From: Kluyvera genomosp. 1 | Lineage (GTDB): Bacteria; Pseudomonadota; Gammaproteobacteria; Enterobacterales; Enterobacteriaceae | Assembly (NCBI RefSeq): GCF_001266615.1 | Contig: NZ_LGHZ01000005.1 | Coordinates: forward strand, 107,526-171,525 | Direction of reading: 5' to 3' | DNA length: 64,000 nucleotides | Part shown: piece by piece, positions 1-9,413 of the stretch | Numbering within the stretch: position 1 is the first letter of the stretch | Layout: each line of letters begins with the position of its first letter | Translations under genes and position numbers: made by a program | The notes under the pieces: model-generated | The model's input: the letters and a program-made list of their open reading frames with translations, nothing else | Database searches by the model: none | What the model was told of the DNA's origin: nothing

Positions 1-146
1 TTGAACGCCCCGGTTTTCTGGCACTCATGCGTGAGCATCTGGCCTGGTTTGGCATCGCCGACTACATCGATACGGTCAGCCACGGTAATGACGCCGGGCT
101 GATTGGCGCGGTTTATCATTTCAATCAGCAATACTCGCAGCGATAA
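1..146 (+). CDS. ROK-family sugar kinase, C-terminal end only
   Basis: The window opens inside this gene; the reading frame starts at base 3 and closes with TAA at 144-146, leaving 47 visible residues. The segment GNDAGLIGA near its end is the typical C-terminal glycine-rich motif of ROK kinases (repressor/ORF/kinase family). The gene ends 24 bases before a 6-phospho-beta-glucosidase in the same direction, so the two are probably one transcript. Known relatives such as Klebsiella BglK phosphorylate cellobiose and other beta-glucosides with ATP, giving the substrate of the next enzyme. That role here is inferred from family and context; the substrate cannot be read from the fragment. Confidence 0.7.
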   Translation, partial: ERPGFLALMREHLAWFGIADYIDTVSHGNDAGLIGAVYHFNQQYSQR

Positions 147-158
147 CTTACTGATTAA

Positions 159-1601
<1,443 letters not shown>

Positions 1602-1620
1602 CTCTCTGAATATGAAAAGT

Positions 1621-1650
1621 AAAACCCCGCTTGTCGGGGTTTATTTTTAT
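1621..1650 (+). terminator. Rho-independent terminator of the GH1 gene
   Basis: An eight-pair stem AAACCCCG/CGGGGTTT (1622-1629 with 1635-1642) with a five-base loop is followed by a T-rich tract. It lies 20 bases past the GH1 stop codon. Confidence 0.85.
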
Positions 1651-1737
1651 CCTGACTTATACTTTCAGCAGCCCCATTCGCCGCTTTGATTGATCCTGGT
1701 CAAGCATCATGGGTATGGCGTCATCAAAAAAAAGCGG

Positions 1738-1759
1738 TATAATCCGGCGATTTTTTTTG
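1738..1759 (+). promoter_or_regulatory. upp promoter with poly-T initial transcribed region
   Basis: A perfect TATAAT -10 box lies at 1738-1743. The start region reads G (1749), A (1750), eight T, then G, so initiation falls six or seven bases after the -10 box. In E. coli, upp is controlled by UTP-sensitive choice between the G and the A start, with A starts prone to non-productive U stuttering on the T run (work of Tu and Turnbough). The same letters are present here, so the same control is likely. The -35 region is poor. Confidence 0.75.
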
Positions 1760-1787
1760 TGGCTGCCCCATTCAAAGGAGAAAGAGA

Positions 1788-2414
1788 ATGAAGATTGTGG
1801 AAGTTAAACACCCACTCGTCAAACACAAGCTGGGCCTGATGCGCGAGAACGACATCAGCACCAAACGCTTCCGTGAACTCGCCTCCGAAGTCGGTAGCCT
1901 GCTGACTTATGAAGCCACCGCCGGTCTGGAAACCGAAAAAGTGACTATCGAAGGCTGGAACGGCCCGGTAGAAATCGACCAGATCAAAGGTAAGAAAATT
2001 ACCGTTGTGCCAATCCTGCGCGCAGGCCTGGGCATGATGGACGGCGTACTGGAAAATGTTCCAAGCGCGCGTATCAGCGTTGTCGGCATGTACCGCGACG
2101 AAGAAACCCTGGAGCCGGTACCTTACTTCCAGAAACTGGTTTCCAACATTGATGAGCGCATGGCGCTGATCGTTGACCCAATGCTGGCAACCGGCGGTTC
2201 CGTTATCGCCACTATCGACCTGCTGAAAAAAGCGGGCTGCTCCAGCATCAAAGTGCTGGTACTGGTTGCGGCACCGGAAGGTATCGCAGCGCTGGAGAAA
2301 GCGCATCCGGATATCGAACTGTATACTGCGTCAATTGACCAGGGCCTCAACGAGCACGGATACATTATTCCGGGACTCGGCGATGCCGGTGATAAGATCT
2401 TTGGTACTAAGTAA
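1788..2414 (+). CDS. upp: uracil phosphoribosyltransferase
   Basis: Cytosolic salvage enzyme that joins uracil to PRPP to give UMP and pyrophosphate. The 208 residues are nearly identical to E. coli Upp as I know it, beginning [16 protein letters not shown]. The PRPP-binding segment [10 protein letters not shown] and the uracil-binding C-terminus [18 protein letters not shown] are intact. The ATG at 1788 has AAGGAG seven bases upstream. It is followed by a terminator-like hairpin and then uraA, the uracil transporter, so import and capture of uracil are paired as in E. coli. Expression is probably UTP-sensitive through its poly-T start region. Confidence 0.98.
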   Translation: MKIVEVKHPLVKHKLGLMRENDISTKRFRELASEVGSLLTYEATAGLETEKVTIEGWNGPVEIDQIKGKKITVVPILRAGLGMMDGVLENVPSARISVVGMYRDEETLEPVPYFQKLVSNIDERMALIVDPMLATGGSVIATIDLLKKAGCSSIKVLVLVAAPEGIAALEKAHPDIELYTASIDQGLNEHGYIIPGLGDAGDKIFGTK

Positions 2415-2430
2415 ACGAAAAAATAAAAAG

Positions 2431-2458
2431 AGCCGACTTTGAGAGTCGGCTTTTTTTT
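2431..2458 (+). terminator. Terminator between upp and uraA
   Basis: Stem AGCCGACT/AGTCGGCT (2431-2438 with 2444-2451) is followed by eight or more T. It sits between two genes normally transcribed together, so it probably lowers rather than abolishes uraA transcription. Confidence 0.85.
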
Positions 2459-2502
2459 GAATAAAAACAACTGGGCTAACTACACAACAGAGGAAACACA
2501 CC

Positions 2503-3792
2503 ATGACGCGCCGTGCCATTGGGGTAAGTGAAAGACCACCGCTTTTACAAACTATCCCGCTTAGCTTGCAGCATTTATTTGCCATGTTTGGCGCAACCGT
2601 GCTGGTGCCGGTTCTCTTCCACATTAACCCGGCTACCGTGCTGCTGTTTAACGGCCTCGGTACGCTGCTGTATCTGTTTATTTGTAAAGGTAAAATCCCG
2701 GCTTATCTGGGCTCAAGTTTTGCCTTTATCTCTCCGGTATTGCTGCTGTTACCGTTGGGCTACGAAGTGGCGCTGGGCGGCTTTATTATGTGCGGCGTGC
2801 TGTTCTGTTTGGTCTCCTTCATTGTGAAAAAAGCCGGTACCGGCTGGCTGGATGTGATGTTCCCTCCGGCGGCGATGGGCGCAATCGTTGCCGTTATCGG
2901 TCTGGAGCTGGCGGGCGTTGCGGCGAATATGGCCGGCTTGCTGCCACCAGATGGTCAATCTGCTGATTCCAAAACCATCATCATTTCTCTGGTCACGCTG
3001 GGCGTAACCGTTTTTGGCTCCGTCCTGTTCCGTGGCTTCCTGGCGATCATCCCGATTCTCATCGGTGTTCTGGTTGGTTACGCGCTCTCCTTCGTGATGG
3101 GTGTCGTCGATACCACTCCAATCGCCGAAGCGCACTGGTTCGCGCTGCCAACCTTCTACACTCCACGCTTTGAGTGGTTTGCTATCTTCACCATTCTCCC
3201 TGCAGCGCTGGTGGTCATTGCTGAACACGTCGGTCACCTGGTGGTGACGGCGAATATCGTGAAGAAAGATCTGATTCGCGACCCGGGCTTGCACCGTTCG
3301 ATGTTTGCTAACGGCCTGTCCACCGTGATTTCCGGTTTCTTCGGCTCTACGCCAAACACCACCTACGGTGAGAATATCGGCGTGATGGCGATTACCCGCG
3401 TGTACAGCACCTGGGTTATCGGTGGTGCGGCGATTATCGCGATTCTGCTCTCCTGCGTCGGTAAGCTGGCGGCGGCTATCCAGATTATTCCACTGCCGGT
3501 CATGGGCGGCGTTTCTCTGCTGCTGTACGGTGTGATTGGTGCATCCGGTATCCGTGTGCTGATCGAATCGAAAGTGGATTACAGCAAAGCGCAGAACCTG
3601 ATCCTGACCTCCGTCATTTTGATTATCGGCGTGAGTGGGGCGAAGGTGCACATTGGTGCCGCGGAGCTGAAAGGCATGGCGCTGGCGACCATCGTCGGGA
3701 TCTGCTTGAGCCTGGTCTTCAAGCTGATTAGTGTACTGCGCCCGGAAGAAGTGGTGCTGGATGCTGAAGATAGCGATCAAACTACCCATTGA
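2503..3792 (+). CDS. uraA: uracil:H+ symporter UraA (NCS2 family)
   Basis: Inner-membrane transporter that brings in uracil with a proton. The protein has 429 residues, the same length as the E. coli protein, and is hydrophobic throughout with the usual 14-segment NCS2 pattern. The residues known to bind uracil or couple protons are present: E241 and H245 in AEHVGHLVV and E290 in TTYGENIGVM. The start ATG at 2503 has an AGAGGA site upstream. It lies 88 bases after upp with a hairpin between, so it is expected to be made mainly from read-through of the upp promoter. Confidence 0.98.
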   Translation: MTRRAIGVSERPPLLQTIPLSLQHLFAMFGATVLVPVLFHINPATVLLFNGLGTLLYLFICKGKIPAYLGSSFAFISPVLLLLPLGYEVALGGFIMCGVLFCLVSFIVKKAGTGWLDVMFPPAAMGAIVAVIGLELAGVAANMAGLLPPDGQSADSKTIIISLVTLGVTVFGSVLFRGFLAIIPILIGVLVGYALSFVMGVVDTTPIAEAHWFALPTFYTPRFEWFAIFTILPAALVVIAEHVGHLVVTANIVKKDLIRDPGLHRSMFANGLSTVISGFFGSTPNTTYGENIGVMAITRVYSTWVIGGAAIIAILLSCVGKLAAAIQIIPLPVMGGVSLLLYGVIGASGIRVLIESKVDYSKAQNLILTSVILIIGVSGAKVHIGAAELKGMALATIVGICLSLVFKLISVLRPEEVVLDAEDSDQTTH

Positions 3793-3800
3793 TCCTAAAG

Positions 3801-3826
3801 CCGGGCGGGATCGCCGCCCGGTTCTC
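3801..3826 (+). terminator. GC-rich hairpin after uraA
   Basis: Stem CCGGGCGG/CCGCCCGG (3801-3808 with 3814-3821) is followed only by TTCTCT. It is a plausible but weak terminator just after the uraA stop. Confidence 0.5.
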
Positions 3827-3887
3827 TAGACGCTTATTTCTGTGTTAAACTCACCGGGTTTTTTCGTAAGCCCATGTTGAGGTCTCT

Positions 3888-4589
3888 CTGAACGCACCGG
3901 CACAGCTCTCTTTGCCACTTTATCTTCCCGATGATGAAACTTTCGCGAGTTTCTGGCCGGGTGATAACCCCTCTTTACTTGCAGCCGTACAAAACGTATT
4001 GCGACAGGAACACAGCGGATACATCTATATCTGGTCGCGTGAAGGCGCTGGCCGCAGCCACCTGCTGCATGCTGCCTGTGCCGAACTGTCTCAGCGCGGT
4101 GATGCGGTAGGCTATGTACCGCTGGATAAGCGCACCTGGTTTGTGCCGGAGGTACTTGATGGGATGGAGCAGCTTTCTTTGGTGTGCATCGACAATATCG
4201 AATGTGTCGCCGGTGATGAGCTGTGGGAGATGGCAATTTTCAATCTGTATAACCGGATCCTCGAATCGGGCAATACGCGGTTATTGATAACCGGCGATCG
4301 GCCGCCGCGCCAGCTTAATCTGGGCCTGCCCGATCTGGCTTCTCGCCTCGATTGGGGACAGATTTATAAGCTTCAGCCGCTATCGGACGAAGATAAGCTG
4401 CAAGCGTTACAGCTACGTGCGCGCCTGCGAGGGTTCGAAATGCCGGAAGACGTGTGCCGTTTTCTGCTTAAGCGCCTGGATCGTGAAATGCGTACGCTGT
4501 TCTTAACGCTCGATCAGCTCGATCACGCTTCCATTACCGCTCAGCGCAAACTGACTATTCCATTTGTGAAAGAGATCCTTAAGCTCTAG
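3888..4589 (+). CDS. hda: DnaA inactivator Hda, with CTG start codon
   Basis: AAA+ family homologue of DnaA that, with the DNA-loaded beta clamp, makes DnaA hydrolyse ATP and so prevents re-initiation of replication. I place the start at CTG 3888, giving 233 residues. It has GAGG a few bases upstream, and only this start includes the N-terminal QLSLPL clamp-binding motif. E. coli Hda is reported to start at CUG too. The next in-frame start, TTG at 3912, would cut this motif away. The nucleotide-binding loop EGAGRSHLL is the degenerate form usual for Hda. It ends at a bidirectional terminator; K-12 has yfgD next, but here an accessory operon intervenes. Confidence 0.95.
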   Translation: MNAPAQLSLPLYLPDDETFASFWPGDNPSLLAAVQNVLRQEHSGYIYIWSREGAGRSHLLHAACAELSQRGDAVGYVPLDKRTWFVPEVLDGMEQLSLVCIDNIECVAGDELWEMAIFNLYNRILESGNTRLLITGDRPPRQLNLGLPDLASRLDWGQIYKLQPLSDEDKLQALQLRARLRGFEMPEDVCRFLLKRLDREMRTLFLTLDQLDHASITAQRKLTIPFVKEILKL

Positions 4590-4596
4590 TACGCGA

Positions 4597-4635
4597 AAAG
4601 GCCTGATAAGCGTGATCCCCATCAGGCCTTTCGTC
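4597..4635. terminator. Bidirectional terminator between hda and the M17 peptidase gene
   Basis: Perfect 11-pair stem AAAGGCCTGAT/ATCAGGCCTTT (4597-4607 with 4621-4631) lies between two convergent genes, with A-rich and T-rich flanks serving both strands. Confidence 0.8.
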
Positions 4636-4648
4636 ATAACGCGATACC

Positions 4649-6106
4649 TTATTCTTCCATCGCCAAATCGTTTAACAGATGCTGCATCAGCAGTGGAATG
4701 GGTCTGCCAGACGCGACGCTTTTCCCGCCTTCTCGCCACAGCGCCGTGCCGCTGACATCAAGATGTGCCCATGGAATATTGGCCGGACAGAAGTGGTGCA
4801 ATAGCCACGCGGCAGACGCGCTGATTGCCGCATTATTGGTTGGCGTGTTGCACAAATCGGCAATGGCGCTTTCGGTTTGTTTTTTCAGTCGCGCATCCAG
4901 CGGCAGCGACCACACTTCATCACCGCTCTGTTCTCCGGCGACGGTCAGGACGCTTCGCAGTGCGTTGTCCTGCGTCATCAACCCGCTCAATTCGTAACCC
5001 AGCGCTTTGACGACGGCACCGGTTAAGGTGGCTAAATCAATGATGTAGCGCGTCTGCTCATGGCGCTGACTGGCCCAGGCAATGGCGTCTGAGAGCACCA
5101 GTCGACCTTCGGCATCGGTGTTGTTGATCTCTACCGTCATGCCGTTACAAGCGCGAGCCACGCTACCCGGCTGCATGGCGTCAGGCCCGATAGCATTTTC
5201 CGCCAGCGCCAGCACGCCCATGACGCGCACTGGCAAACTTAGCTCGGCAATACTCAGCATCAGCCCAAGTACGTTGGCCGCGCCGCACATGTCGTACTTC
5301 ATGGTGTACATGCCCGCGCCTTCTTTCAGCCACAGCCCGCCGGTATCGAAGGTTACACCTTTACCGACGTAGCTACGTACTGGGCCGCTGCTGGCTCCAT
5401 CGTAATGAATTGCCAGTAGACGAGGCGGGCGGTTTGCGCCTTTACCTACCGCATACAGAAGACCAAGGCCTTGTTCAACAATGGCGTGTTCATCCAGCAC
5501 CTCACAGCGCAGGCTAGGGAAGGCGGCACACAGCCGCTGAGCTTCCTCCACCACAAACTGTGGTGTGCACTGTTCAGAGGGGATATCCGCCAGCCGACGT
5601 GCCGCAACCATGCCGTTAGCGATGGCCTGCTGCTGGCTGAAGATGGTCTCCAGACGCGATGCGTCGGTGCCCGCGCAATAAGCGTTGATACGGCGAAGAC
5701 GCACGCTGTCGCCAGGCAGTTTTTTTAATCCCAGGTCGGCTAAGTTGTGTGCCTGGTTGAATAAAAAACGCAGCGTTTTCACCAGTACCGTGTCATTAAT
5801 ATTGGCGCAGTCCAGCAGCACGTCATCACAAACCGGAGTAGCAAACAGTGGGCGCAGATGCGTCAGCAATGAGTCGGTTAGGCTATCTTGCCATGCGCTC
5901 AGTGGGATCAGAGTGATACGCGCAAATGGGCCGCAGCCGAAGTGAGTATCCGCAAGTTTTCCCTGTTCTGCCTGGGCCGTCATTTCTGCGACAAGTGGGA
6001 TGTCCTGTAACCGCTTTTCCTCAAACAGGGGGCTGCCGGGGAAGGTGATAAGATGGCCCTGAGCAATGTCGCTGGATAGCGACGTGCATAGACGGTAGTT
6101 AATCAT
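4649..6106 (-). CDS. M17 leucyl aminopeptidase family protein
   Basis: Metallo-aminopeptidase expected to remove N-terminal amino acids from short peptides in the cytoplasm. Of 485 residues, the C-terminal half carries the M17 active site: GKGVTFDTGG with K249 and D254, MKYDM with D272, and the signature NTDAEGRL at 329-336 with D331 and E333. These match the two-metal ligands of PepA. The N-terminal half is not recognisable as PepA or PepB, so this is a separate paralogue. It is the last gene of a three-gene operon: its GAGGAG ribosome site overlaps the end of the upstream asparaginase-like gene, so translation is probably coupled. It may release amino acids from the products of its partners. 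Confidence 0.85.
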   Translation of the reverse strand: MINYRLCTSLSSDIAQGHLITFPGSPLFEEKRLQDIPLVAEMTAQAEQGKLADTHFGCGPFARITLIPLSAWQDSLTDSLLTHLRPLFATPVCDDVLLDCANINDTVLVKTLRFLFNQAHNLADLGLKKLPGDSVRLRRINAYCAGTDASRLETIFSQQQAIANGMVAARRLADIPSEQCTPQFVVEEAQRLCAAFPSLRCEVLDEHAIVEQGLGLLYAVGKGANRPPRLLAIHYDGASSGPVRSYVGKGVTFDTGGLWLKEGAGMYTMKYDMCGAANVLGLMLSIAELSLPVRVMGVLALAENAIGPDAMQPGSVARACNGMTVEINNTDAEGRLVLSDAIAWASQRHEQTRYIIDLATLTGAVVKALGYELSGLMTQDNALRSVLTVAGEQSGDEVWSLPLDARLKKQTESAIADLCNTPTNNAAISASAAWLLHHFCPANIPWAHLDVSGTALWREGGKSVASGRPIPLLMQHLLNDLAMEE

Positions 6107-6109
6107 TTT

Positions 6110-7063
6110 TTACTCCTCGATGGGGGCGCGGATGCGATCGGCATAAGCCTGCATCCAGGCATCGTCCACCGGCTGGTAGTGGGTTTTCTCTTTTACGCGT
6201 TCCGCACGGAAAACCGTTAGCGGCTGGGTGGCGGTCGCCACGACAAAAGAGAAGGTCTTAATATTGGTAGCTGCGCCGAACTCGCCTTTACGGTTCATAC
6301 AGACCACGGATAGGTCCCCCGCGCGGCCAAAGCGTGACATCAGCTTATCTTCCAGTTCGCACACCACGGAATCTGCCGCCTGCTGCGGGGTCATGCCTTG
6401 TTCCATACGACGGACGATTTCATAGCTGGTGCAGCCTTTCATCAGATCTTCACCGACACCGGTGGCCGTCGCCGCACCGATTTCGCTGTCACAGTAGAAG
6501 CCAGAACCGATAATCGGCGAGTCGCCAATACGCCCGCGTTTTTTCATAAACAGGCCGCTGGTGGAGGTGGCCACGCTCATCGAACCTTGCTTATCCAGTG
6601 CGATAACGCCGACGGTGTCATGACCGTCATACGGGCTAAGCCCTTTATCCAGCGTTTCGCGGCAGCGCTTACGGTAGTGCTGCATTGCCCGCTCGGTGAG
6701 CATCTTTTTATCGCTAAACCCCTGACTCAGAGCCCATTCACGCGCTCCCTGGCCGACCAGCAGCGAGTTATAACGCTGGCGACCCAGAGCGTGGGCCACT
6801 TTGACCGGGTTGGCGATATCGACCAGATTACCCACCGCGCCGAAGGCTAGCGTGTCGCCGTCCATCCAGGCTGCGTCGAGTTCGACTTCGCCGTTCTCGG
6901 TCGGCAGGCCGCCGTAGCCAACCGACTTGTAGAATGGAAAATCTTCGACGGCAACCACGGCGTCTACCACCGAGGTTGCTGCTTTATTTCCGCTAGCCAG
7001 CGCCGTGGCTGATTCGCTAACCCCTTCCAGCGCCATACGCCAGGTTGCAATTATTCCCCACAT
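6110..7063 (-). CDS. glycosylasparaginase-like Ntn hydrolase (type 2 asparaginase family)
   Basis: A self-cleaving N-terminal-nucleophile hydrolase of 317 residues. The segment HDTVGVIALD puts the predicted nucleophile at T150; in this family the chain cuts itself before that threonine. HDT-hG is the wording of aspartylglucosaminidases, which split the bond between N-acetylglucosamine and asparagine, whereas plain isoaspartyl peptidases such as IaaA have GTVG. GRIGDSPIIGSGFYCD and TATGVGEDLM also fit. The start WGIIATWRMALEG matches the same group. There is no signal peptide, so it acts in the cytoplasm. It is flanked at 3-base distance by a PTS permease and an aminopeptidase, suggesting use of an imported glycosylated amino acid. 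An isoaspartyl peptidase role is the main alternative. Confidence 0.8.
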   Translation of the reverse strand: MWGIIATWRMALEGVSESATALASGNKAATSVVDAVVAVEDFPFYKSVGYGGLPTENGEVELDAAWMDGDTLAFGAVGNLVDIANPVKVAHALGRQRYNSLLVGQGAREWALSQGFSDKKMLTERAMQHYRKRCRETLDKGLSPYDGHDTVGVIALDKQGSMSVATSTSGLFMKKRGRIGDSPIIGSGFYCDSEIGAATATGVGEDLMKGCTSYEIVRRMEQGMTPQQAADSVVCELEDKLMSRFGRAGDLSVVCMNRKGEFGAATNIKTFSFVVATATQPLTVFRAERVKEKTHYQPVDDAWMQAYADRIRAPIEE

Positions 7064-7066
7064 CTC

Positions 7067-8383
7067 TTACTCCTGTTTTGCTAGCGTATTGGATCCCTGA
7101 GCTTCACTCATTTCTGCACTACGGTACTGCTTGTCGAGAATGCGCATGAACGGCAGATAGAGCATCGCGCCAATCAGCAGATTCAGTATTTGCATCACAC
7201 TCCCGGAAATATGCCCGGTAACGATAAATCCGCTGATGACCGGCGGCAGCGTCCACGGGATAAAGACCCCGGTGGTGACAGCTACCATGCCGATTTTCAT
7301 TGCCACATATTGAATGGTGACCAATACCAGCGGCACCAGGTTGAACGGAATCAGCATGATGGGGTTCATGATAACCGGCAGACCAAACAGTACCGGTTCG
7401 TTGATGTTGAACACCGATGCCCCCGCGCCAAGACGTGCTACTTCGCGCATGCTTTTACTACGGGCAAAGATAAGCATGGCGATGACCAGCGACAGCGTCG
7501 CCCCGGCACCGCCCATCCAGATCATGTCGAAGAACTGCTCGGTAATAATGTGTGGCGGCGTGACGCCGGCCTGAATGGCGGCGATGTTATCGGTTTGGTT
7601 TTCCATCCACAGTGGGCGAATGATGCCGTTGACCATTGAGCCGGAGTTAATCCCCACCGACCATAAAATGGTGATGCTAAAGACGGTCATCAGCGCGCCA
7701 AAATAGGACGTACCGAAATGGCGAACCGGCGTGGCAACCACCTCATAAATAAACTGATGGATGGTTTGATAGTGGGTGTTTTCAAAACCGATACGAATCG
7801 CCAGCACCAGAATCATGACCAGTAGCGCCGGGATTAACGCCGCGAATGATTCCTGCACTGCAGGCGGCACGCCTTCTGGCATCTTGATGACCAGTTTTTT
7901 GCGCTTCAGCCAGCAGAACAGCTCGGTCCACAGAAGAGAACCAATCATGGCGACAAACAGGCCTTTAGTCCCGATCCACTCCACCGGCATCACGGTGATA
8001 CCGCCGTTATCGGCGACTTTGATAAATGGCGTTAGGATCAGGAAGCTGACTAGTGCCAGGATGCCGCATGAGATCCGATCTCCCTCATAATGCTCAGCCA
8101 AACGATAGGCGACAAGGAAGCTGATAAATAGCGACATGGTGGAGAACACCGCATTGAACGGGATCTCGATGATGGCACTCCAGTTGTCACCAAAGCTGTG
8201 AGACATAAATTGCTGATAGCTTTGATTCGGGAACGACGAAATGACCAGCAGGATTGAACCGACGATGATGAAAGGCATAAAGGATACATATGCGCCACGA
8301 ATGGCACCGAGATGACGTTGCTGTGCGGTTTTCGCCGCAATCGGCATCAATTTCTCTTCTAAAAATCCCAGAACATTGTTCAT
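7067..8383 (-). CDS. PTS permease IIC component, lactose/cellobiose family
   Basis: Inner-membrane sugar channel of the phosphotransferase system, 438 residues with about ten hydrophobic segments. The stretch ASVFNINEPVLFGLPVIMNP (about 330-350) is the hallmark of the cellobiose/chitobiose IIC family (CelB, ChbC). No IIA or IIB subunit for it lies in this window, so it must borrow them from another locus. It is the first gene of an operon with a glycosylasparaginase-like enzyme and an aminopeptidase; stop and start codons are three bases apart. A divergent putative regulator begins 166 bases away. Substrate unknown; a beta-linked disaccharide or sugar-amino acid conjugate is inferred. Confidence 0.88.
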   Translation of the reverse strand: MNNVLGFLEEKLMPIAAKTAQQRHLGAIRGAYVSFMPFIIVGSILLVISSFPNQSYQQFMSHSFGDNWSAIIEIPFNAVFSTMSLFISFLVAYRLAEHYEGDRISCGILALVSFLILTPFIKVADNGGITVMPVEWIGTKGLFVAMIGSLLWTELFCWLKRKKLVIKMPEGVPPAVQESFAALIPALLVMILVLAIRIGFENTHYQTIHQFIYEVVATPVRHFGTSYFGALMTVFSITILWSVGINSGSMVNGIIRPLWMENQTDNIAAIQAGVTPPHIITEQFFDMIWMGGAGATLSLVIAMLIFARSKSMREVARLGAGASVFNINEPVLFGLPVIMNPIMLIPFNLVPLVLVTIQYVAMKIGMVAVTTGVFIPWTLPPVISGFIVTGHISGSVMQILNLLIGAMLYLPFMRILDKQYRSAEMSEAQGSNTLAKQE

Positions 8384-8549
8384 TGTGAACTCCGTATAAG
8401 ATTAACGGACATTGTGTGTGTTATGTATTAGAAAACGACGAAAGGATTATCGAAGAAAGCTAACGGCGGAAAGGTGAAACGGGTCACATCGTATCGACTT
8501 GATAGATATAAATCTCATATGATTGGTTATCGTTATAATTAAGGTTTTT
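8384..8549. promoter_or_regulatory. Divergent control region of the PTS operon
   Basis: This 166-base gap between the PTS operon and its divergent putative regulator must hold both promoters. Two near-identical direct copies, AACGACGAAAGG (8434-8445) and AACGGCGGAAAGG (8462-8474), lie about 28 bases apart and could be operator half-sites. A TATAAT at 8534-8539 is very close to the regulator start and lacks a good -35 box. No promoter can be fixed with confidence. Confidence 0.35.
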
Positions 8550-9407
8550 ATGGAAATAAAGCTGCACGCTAATGCAACAACGACACCCAGGGTCAGGAAA
8601 TATCTACAGGAATCGGATAAAAGTGACCGCGAGCTGGCACGTGAGCTGGGTATTTCAGTAACAACGGTGCGGCGCTGGCGAAACCGGCAACAAACGGCCG
8701 ATCGCAGTACGACACCCACGGTTGTACACAAAGCGATGAGACAAGAGCAGGTTGTGCTCATTAATGCTCTGCGGGAAATCCTCAAGGCGCCGCTGGATGA
8801 CCTGCTGTTTATGGTGGTAGAGGGGCTGGAAATCCCCCTCTCTCGCGCCACCCTGAACCGTTATCTGAAGCCTTCCTATCATCGCGATTCACCTGAGAGG
8901 CTCTGCGGTAAAAAAGCGCTAAAGGCAGGGGTTAAGGCGCAGTCGCTAACGCTGCACTACCGGTTTTTATCGCTGCATATGGATGATGATGGCGACCATC
9001 ATTTGCTATGGGCGCAGGAACCCGTAAGTGGCTGGTGTTATGCACGCGTTTATTCCGGGATGTCGGCTCCGCTGGTGGCTAACTGGCTGGAGGAAGTGTT
9101 GATGAATTTTCCGGGTGATATCCAATCTGTTGAGATACAAAGTGAAGATGGGTTGAGCGAGGGGCTGGTGAATGCGTTTAGAATGCATCTCGAAGATCGA
9201 GGGATTTCTGCACGAACAACATCGGTAACCACTAAGCGGTTAGCGGTGCAGGTGACGCTACCGCTGGCGGAGATTATTCCCGCCGCGCGAGTGTGTTCAC
9301 CCGACGAGCTGGTCGTCAGGTTGTGCTTGATATTTAATAGCGGGAAAGAACAGAAAAAGCTGGGGAATATGACGCCGCAGGCTTTTTTAGACGCGCTGCG
9401 GCAGTAG
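8550..9407 (+). CDS. IS481-transposase-like HTH protein, probably a domesticated regulator
   Basis: The 285-residue product opens like IS481-family transposases: HANATTTPRVRKYL, a helix-turn-helix (about 25-46, ELARELGISVTTVRRWR) and the linker DRSTTP followed by a second helical module with PLDDLL and SRATLNRYL. A shortened integrase-like fold follows (VSGWCYARVYSG) and the C-terminus keeps the IS481 wording LGNMTPQAFLDAL. The catalytic aspartates and glutamate cannot be found, for example IQSEDG stands where TDNG is expected. No terminal inverted repeats are seen. I start at ATG 8550 (AAGG five bases upstream) rather than TTG 8523. Placement opposite the PTS operon suggests a transcription regulator; this is inference. 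Confidence 0.65.
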   Translation: MEIKLHANATTTPRVRKYLQESDKSDRELARELGISVTTVRRWRNRQQTADRSTTPTVVHKAMRQEQVVLINALREILKAPLDDLLFMVVEGLEIPLSRATLNRYLKPSYHRDSPERLCGKKALKAGVKAQSLTLHYRFLSLHMDDDGDHHLLWAQEPVSGWCYARVYSGMSAPLVANWLEEVLMNFPGDIQSVEIQSEDGLSEGLVNAFRMHLEDRGISARTTSVTTKRLAVQVTLPLAEIIPAARVCSPDELVVRLCLIFNSGKEQKKLGNMTPQAFLDALRQ

Positions 9408-9413
9408 CTAAGT

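Noticed and set aside
2749..3789. 346-codon open frame opposite uraA
   Set aside because: Shadow frame rich in Q, R, H and N; lies entirely within uraA.
8384..9413. An intact IS481 insertion sequence
   Set aside because: No terminal inverted repeats or target duplications were found around the gene, and the catalytic residues seem absent, so it is not treated as a mobile element.
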